From assembly GCA_947626485.1 (NCBI GenBank), contig CANQSG010000007.1, forward strand, positions 1-30,120: a stretch of DNA of 30,120 bases, in the 5' to 3' direction. The stretch comes from an uncultured Clostridia bacterium (GTDB taxonomy: Bacteria; Bacillota; Clostridia; Oscillospirales; Acutalibacteraceae). Position numbers and translations under genes: made by a program. Shown here piece after piece: positions 27,886-30,120 of this stretch. Within the stretch, counting starts at the first letter, position 1, and the number at the start of each line of letters is the position of its first letter. The notes beneath the pieces are model-generated. The model was not told where the DNA came from. It did no database searches and saw only the letters and a list, made by a program, of their open reading frames with translations.

Positions 27886-29691
27886 GTGTCGTTTCCGCTG
27901 GAACAAATTCGCAATTTTTGCATCATCGCCCACATCGACCACGGCAAGTCGACCCTCGCCGATCGGCTGCTCGAGCTGACGCAGTCGGTCGCGCAGCGCG
28001 AGATGGAGGATCAGCTGCTCGACAGCATGGAGCTCGAACGCGAGCGCGGCATCACCATCAAGGCGCACGCCGTGACGCTCTATTACACCGCGCCCGACGG
28101 GCTGGAATACGAACTCAACCTGATCGACACCCCCGGCCACGTCGATTTCAATTACGAGGTCTCCCGCTCGCTCGCCGCCTGCGAGGGAGCGGTGCTGGTG
28201 GTCGACGCGTCGCAGGGCATCGAGGCGCAGACGCTGGCGAACACCTATCTCGCCGTCGATCACGGGCTGGAGCTGCTGCCCGTCATCAATAAGATCGACC
28301 TGCCGAGCGCCGAACCGCAGCGCGTCGTGCAGGAAATTGAAGACGTCATCGGCATCCCCGCCGAGGACGCGCCGCAGATCTCCGCGAAAAGCGGGCTGAA
28401 CGTCGCGCAGGTGCTCGAACGCATCGTCACCGACATCCCGGCGCCCAAGGGCGACCGCGACGCGCCGTTGACCGCCCTGATCTTCGATTCCTATTACGAC
28501 CCGTATAAGGGCGTGATCGTCTATTTCCGGGTCGTCAGCGGGCGCATTCGCACGGGGCAGCGGGTGCGCATGATGGCGACCGGCGCCGCCTTCGACGTCG
28601 TCGAGCTCGGGCGCAAGCGGGCGACGAGCCTCGAACCCTGCGACGGGCTTCAGGCCGGCGAGGTCGGCTATCTCGCCGCCGCGATCAAGACGGTCGCCGA
28701 CGCCCGCGTGGGCGACACCATCACGCTGGACGACGCCCCGGCCGCCGCGCCGCTCGAGGGCTACCGCAAGGTCAACCCCGTCGTTTTTTGCGGCATTTAC
28801 CCCGCCGACGGCGCCCGCTACGCCGACCTGCGCGAAGCCCTCGAAAAATTGCAGCTCAACGACGCGTCGCTGCTTTTCGAGCCCGAGACGAGCACCGCGC
28901 TCGGCTTCGGCTTCCGCTGCGGCTTTCTGGGGCTGCTGCACATGGAGATCATCGAGGAGCGGCTCGAGCGGGAGTATAACCTCGACCTCGTCACCACCGC
29001 GCCGAGCGTGATTTACGAATTCCGCCTGACGAACGGCGAGACGGTTTTCGTCGACAACCCGACGAATTATCCCGACCCCGCGACGATCGACGAGGCGCTC
29101 GAGCCGGTCGCCGACGTCCACATTTACAGCCCGAGCGAGTACGTCGGCGCGATCATGGAGCTCTGCCAGCAGCGGCGGGGCGAATACCGCGACCTGCAAT
29201 ATATGGGCGACCGGGTCGACCTGCACTATATCCTGCCGATGGGCGAGATCGTCTACGATTTTTTCGACGCCCTCAAAAGCCGCACGCGGGGCTACGCCAG
29301 CTACGATTACGAGATGAAGGATTATCAGCCCTCGCGGCTCGTCAAGCTCGACGTCATGCTCGCCGGCGACGTCGTCGACGCCCTCTCCTTCATCGTCCAC
29401 AGCGACAACGCCTACAACCGCGCCCGCCGCATCGCCGAAAAATTAAAAGAATTCATCCCCCGCCAACTCTTCGAAGTCCCGATCCAAGTCGCCGTAGGCG
29501 GCAAGATCATCGCCAGAGAAACCGTAAAAGCCCTCCGCAAAGACGTCCTCGCCAAATGCTACGGCGGCGACATCACCCGCAAGAAAAAGCTCTTAGAAAA
29601 GCAAAAAGAAGGAAAAAAGAGAATGCGCCAATTAGGCAGTGTAGAAGTCCCCCAAGAAGCCTTCATGGCCGTCCTAAAATTAGACGAATAA
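27886..29691 (+). CDS. lepA: Elongation factor 4 (LepA), translation GTPase
   Basis: 601 residues, the normal LepA length. A ribosome-associated GTPase in the cytoplasm. The G motifs are complete: AHIDHGKST (G1, about 13-21), RGITIKA (G2), DTPGH (G3), NKID (G4) and SAKSG (G5). LepA-specific parts follow: FRCGFLGLLHMEIIEERLER (EF-G-like domain III/V region), DVMLAGDVVDALSFIVH, and the C-terminal KCYGGDITRKKKLLEKQKEG with the basic tail. The start is GTG 27886 with AAGGAG at 27871-27876; the earlier ATG at 27841 lies before that site. Single gene with its own promoter; no clear terminator follows. Confidence 0.97.
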   Translation: MSFPLEQIRNFCIIAHIDHGKSTLADRLLELTQSVAQREMEDQLLDSMELERERGITIKAHAVTLYYTAPDGLEYELNLIDTPGHVDFNYEVSRSLAACEGAVLVVDASQGIEAQTLANTYLAVDHGLELLPVINKIDLPSAEPQRVVQEIEDVIGIPAEDAPQISAKSGLNVAQVLERIVTDIPAPKGDRDAPLTALIFDSYYDPYKGVIVYFRVVSGRIRTGQRVRMMATGAAFDVVELGRKRATSLEPCDGLQAGEVGYLAAAIKTVADARVGDTITLDDAPAAAPLEGYRKVNPVVFCGIYPADGARYADLREALEKLQLNDASLLFEPETSTALGFGFRCGFLGLLHMEIIEERLEREYNLDLVTTAPSVIYEFRLTNGETVFVDNPTNYPDPATIDEALEPVADVHIYSPSEYVGAIMELCQQRRGEYRDLQYMGDRVDLHYILPMGEIVYDFFDALKSRTRGYASYDYEMKDYQPSRLVKLDVMLAGDVVDALSFIVHSDNAYNRARRIAEKLKEFIPRQLFEVPIQVAVGGKIIARETVKALRKDVLAKCYGGDITRKKKLLEKQKEGKKRMRQLGSVEVPQEAFMAVLKLDE

Positions 29692-29930
29692 CCTGCTCTC
29701 TCCAGCACAAACGCAACGTCCATCCACAAACCCCAAAACCCCCGCGCCGAAGGCTCTCCCCCGCAACCCGAAAACCAGACAGCACCCAGCTGTCAATATA
29801 CCGGTAGCTAACGGGAAACGGGGGTTAAGGGGGAACCCCCTATCGTTCCGGAGGGGGCCCGGGGGAACCCATCGAAAGGGTCCCCCCGGCGATTCTTTGC
29901 TTCCTTTCTTTTCGCAAAGAAAGGAAGGGC
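29692..29930. repeat. Non-coding DNA with nested hairpins, likely dispersed repeat
   Basis: Bases 29692-29835 hold nothing I recognise. From 29838: CCCCCT/AGGGGG, GGGGGAACCC/GGGTCCCCCC, then a perfect 12-bp stem CTTCCTTTCTTT-TCGC-AAAGAAAGGAAG (29900-29927). Such purine/pyrimidine hairpins next to GGGGGAACCC blocks are, from memory, common intergenic repeats in Oscillospiraceae genomes. No ORF with a ribosome site is present. Confidence 0.5.
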
Positions 29931-30053
29931 CCGTCCGGCCCGAGGACAAAAGAAAATTAGCCAAAAAAAGGATGAAATTTTACCTCCCAAAAAAGCGTGG
30001 ATCCCCCCGCCCAAAAAAGAAAGTACAATCCCTTCATAAAGGCAAAGTCAAGA

Positions 30054-30120
30054 CCACCGGTGAAACCGGTGGCTTGCACAGCCCCTAAAAGGGGCGCCTA
30101 CTGGCTTAGCCCCTGGAAGG
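30054..30120. repeat. Run of hairpins at the window end, possibly an IS200/IS605-type end
   Basis: CCACCGGT-GAA-ACCGGTGG (30054-30072), GCCCC-TAAAA-GGGGC (30081-30095) and the start of a third stem, TTAGCCCCTGGAAGG. Chains of short hairpins with GGTGGCTTGCACAGCCC text are, from memory, typical of subterminal regions of IS200/IS605-like elements in gut Firmicutes; the transposase would lie beyond base 30120. The assignment is tentative. Confidence 0.4.

Noticed and set aside
27700..29400. 566-residue minus-strand ORF over lepA
   Set aside because: Shadow of lepA, whose G motifs are unmistakable.

Overview
The window looks like the chromosome of a GC-rich, spore-forming gut Clostridia member, probably Oscillospirales. 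This is inferred from strong AGGAGG-type ribosome sites, TTG/GTG starts, a CotF-type spore coat protein, BspA-like surface proteins, DUF4825 and BC1881 small proteins, and dense Rho-independent terminators. Most genes are GC-rich. Two stretches are clearly AT-richer: about 1410-1950 and about 7300-10800.

Layout. 1-1947: 3' part of a secreted/surface Cys-knuckle repeat protein whose AT-rich tail carries an HEVFH motif and is cut by an in-frame amber codon. 2211-3479: DUF1015 protein. 3742-7182: a tightly overlapping operon of a Sel1-repeat protein, a BC1881-type small protein, two tiny ORFs (one broken), a porphyromonas-type arginine/agmatine deiminase and an SMP-30 family lactonase. 7338-9985 (minus): a GT2 polyprenyl-phosphate glycosyltransferase and a GT39-like membrane glycosyltransferase. 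9986-10864: a regulatory region with two related palindromes, a strong promoter and a possible small RNA. 10865-11710: a tyrosine recombinase. 11736-12035: a pair of 25-bp inverted repeats (23/25 identical) enclosing a promoter. 12054-15942: two BspA-like leucine-rich-repeat (LRR) surface proteins. 16281-19350: two paralogous secreted cohesin-like proteins, each followed by a small gene (a lipoprotein and a 38-residue peptide). 19351-20329: non-coding DNA with degenerate repeats. 20330-22303 (minus): a SurA/PrsA-like lipoprotein and an unknown protein. 22519-25439: an OPA-type transporter, a ribokinase-like kinase and a KpsF-like isomerase. 25533-27080 (minus): a PadR / permease-prefix / DUF4825 operon. 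27262-27703 (minus): a CotF-like protein and a 57-residue partner. 27886-29691: lepA. 29692-30120: dispersed-repeat DNA.

The most interesting system is at 10865-15942. A complete tyrosine recombinase is followed by inverted repeats that bracket about 250 bp. The best promoter in that segment (extended -10 TATAAT) points left, away from the LRR genes, and runs into a Rho-independent terminator just outside the left repeat. The right repeat ends 18 bp before the ATG of the first LRR surface gene. This is the architecture of a phase-variable invertible promoter, drawn here in what I infer to be the OFF orientation. A second pair of repeat-like palindromes around a promoter lies on the other side of the recombinase, next to the glycosyltransferases, so the recombinase may sit between two surface-structure switches. 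The second one is much less certain.
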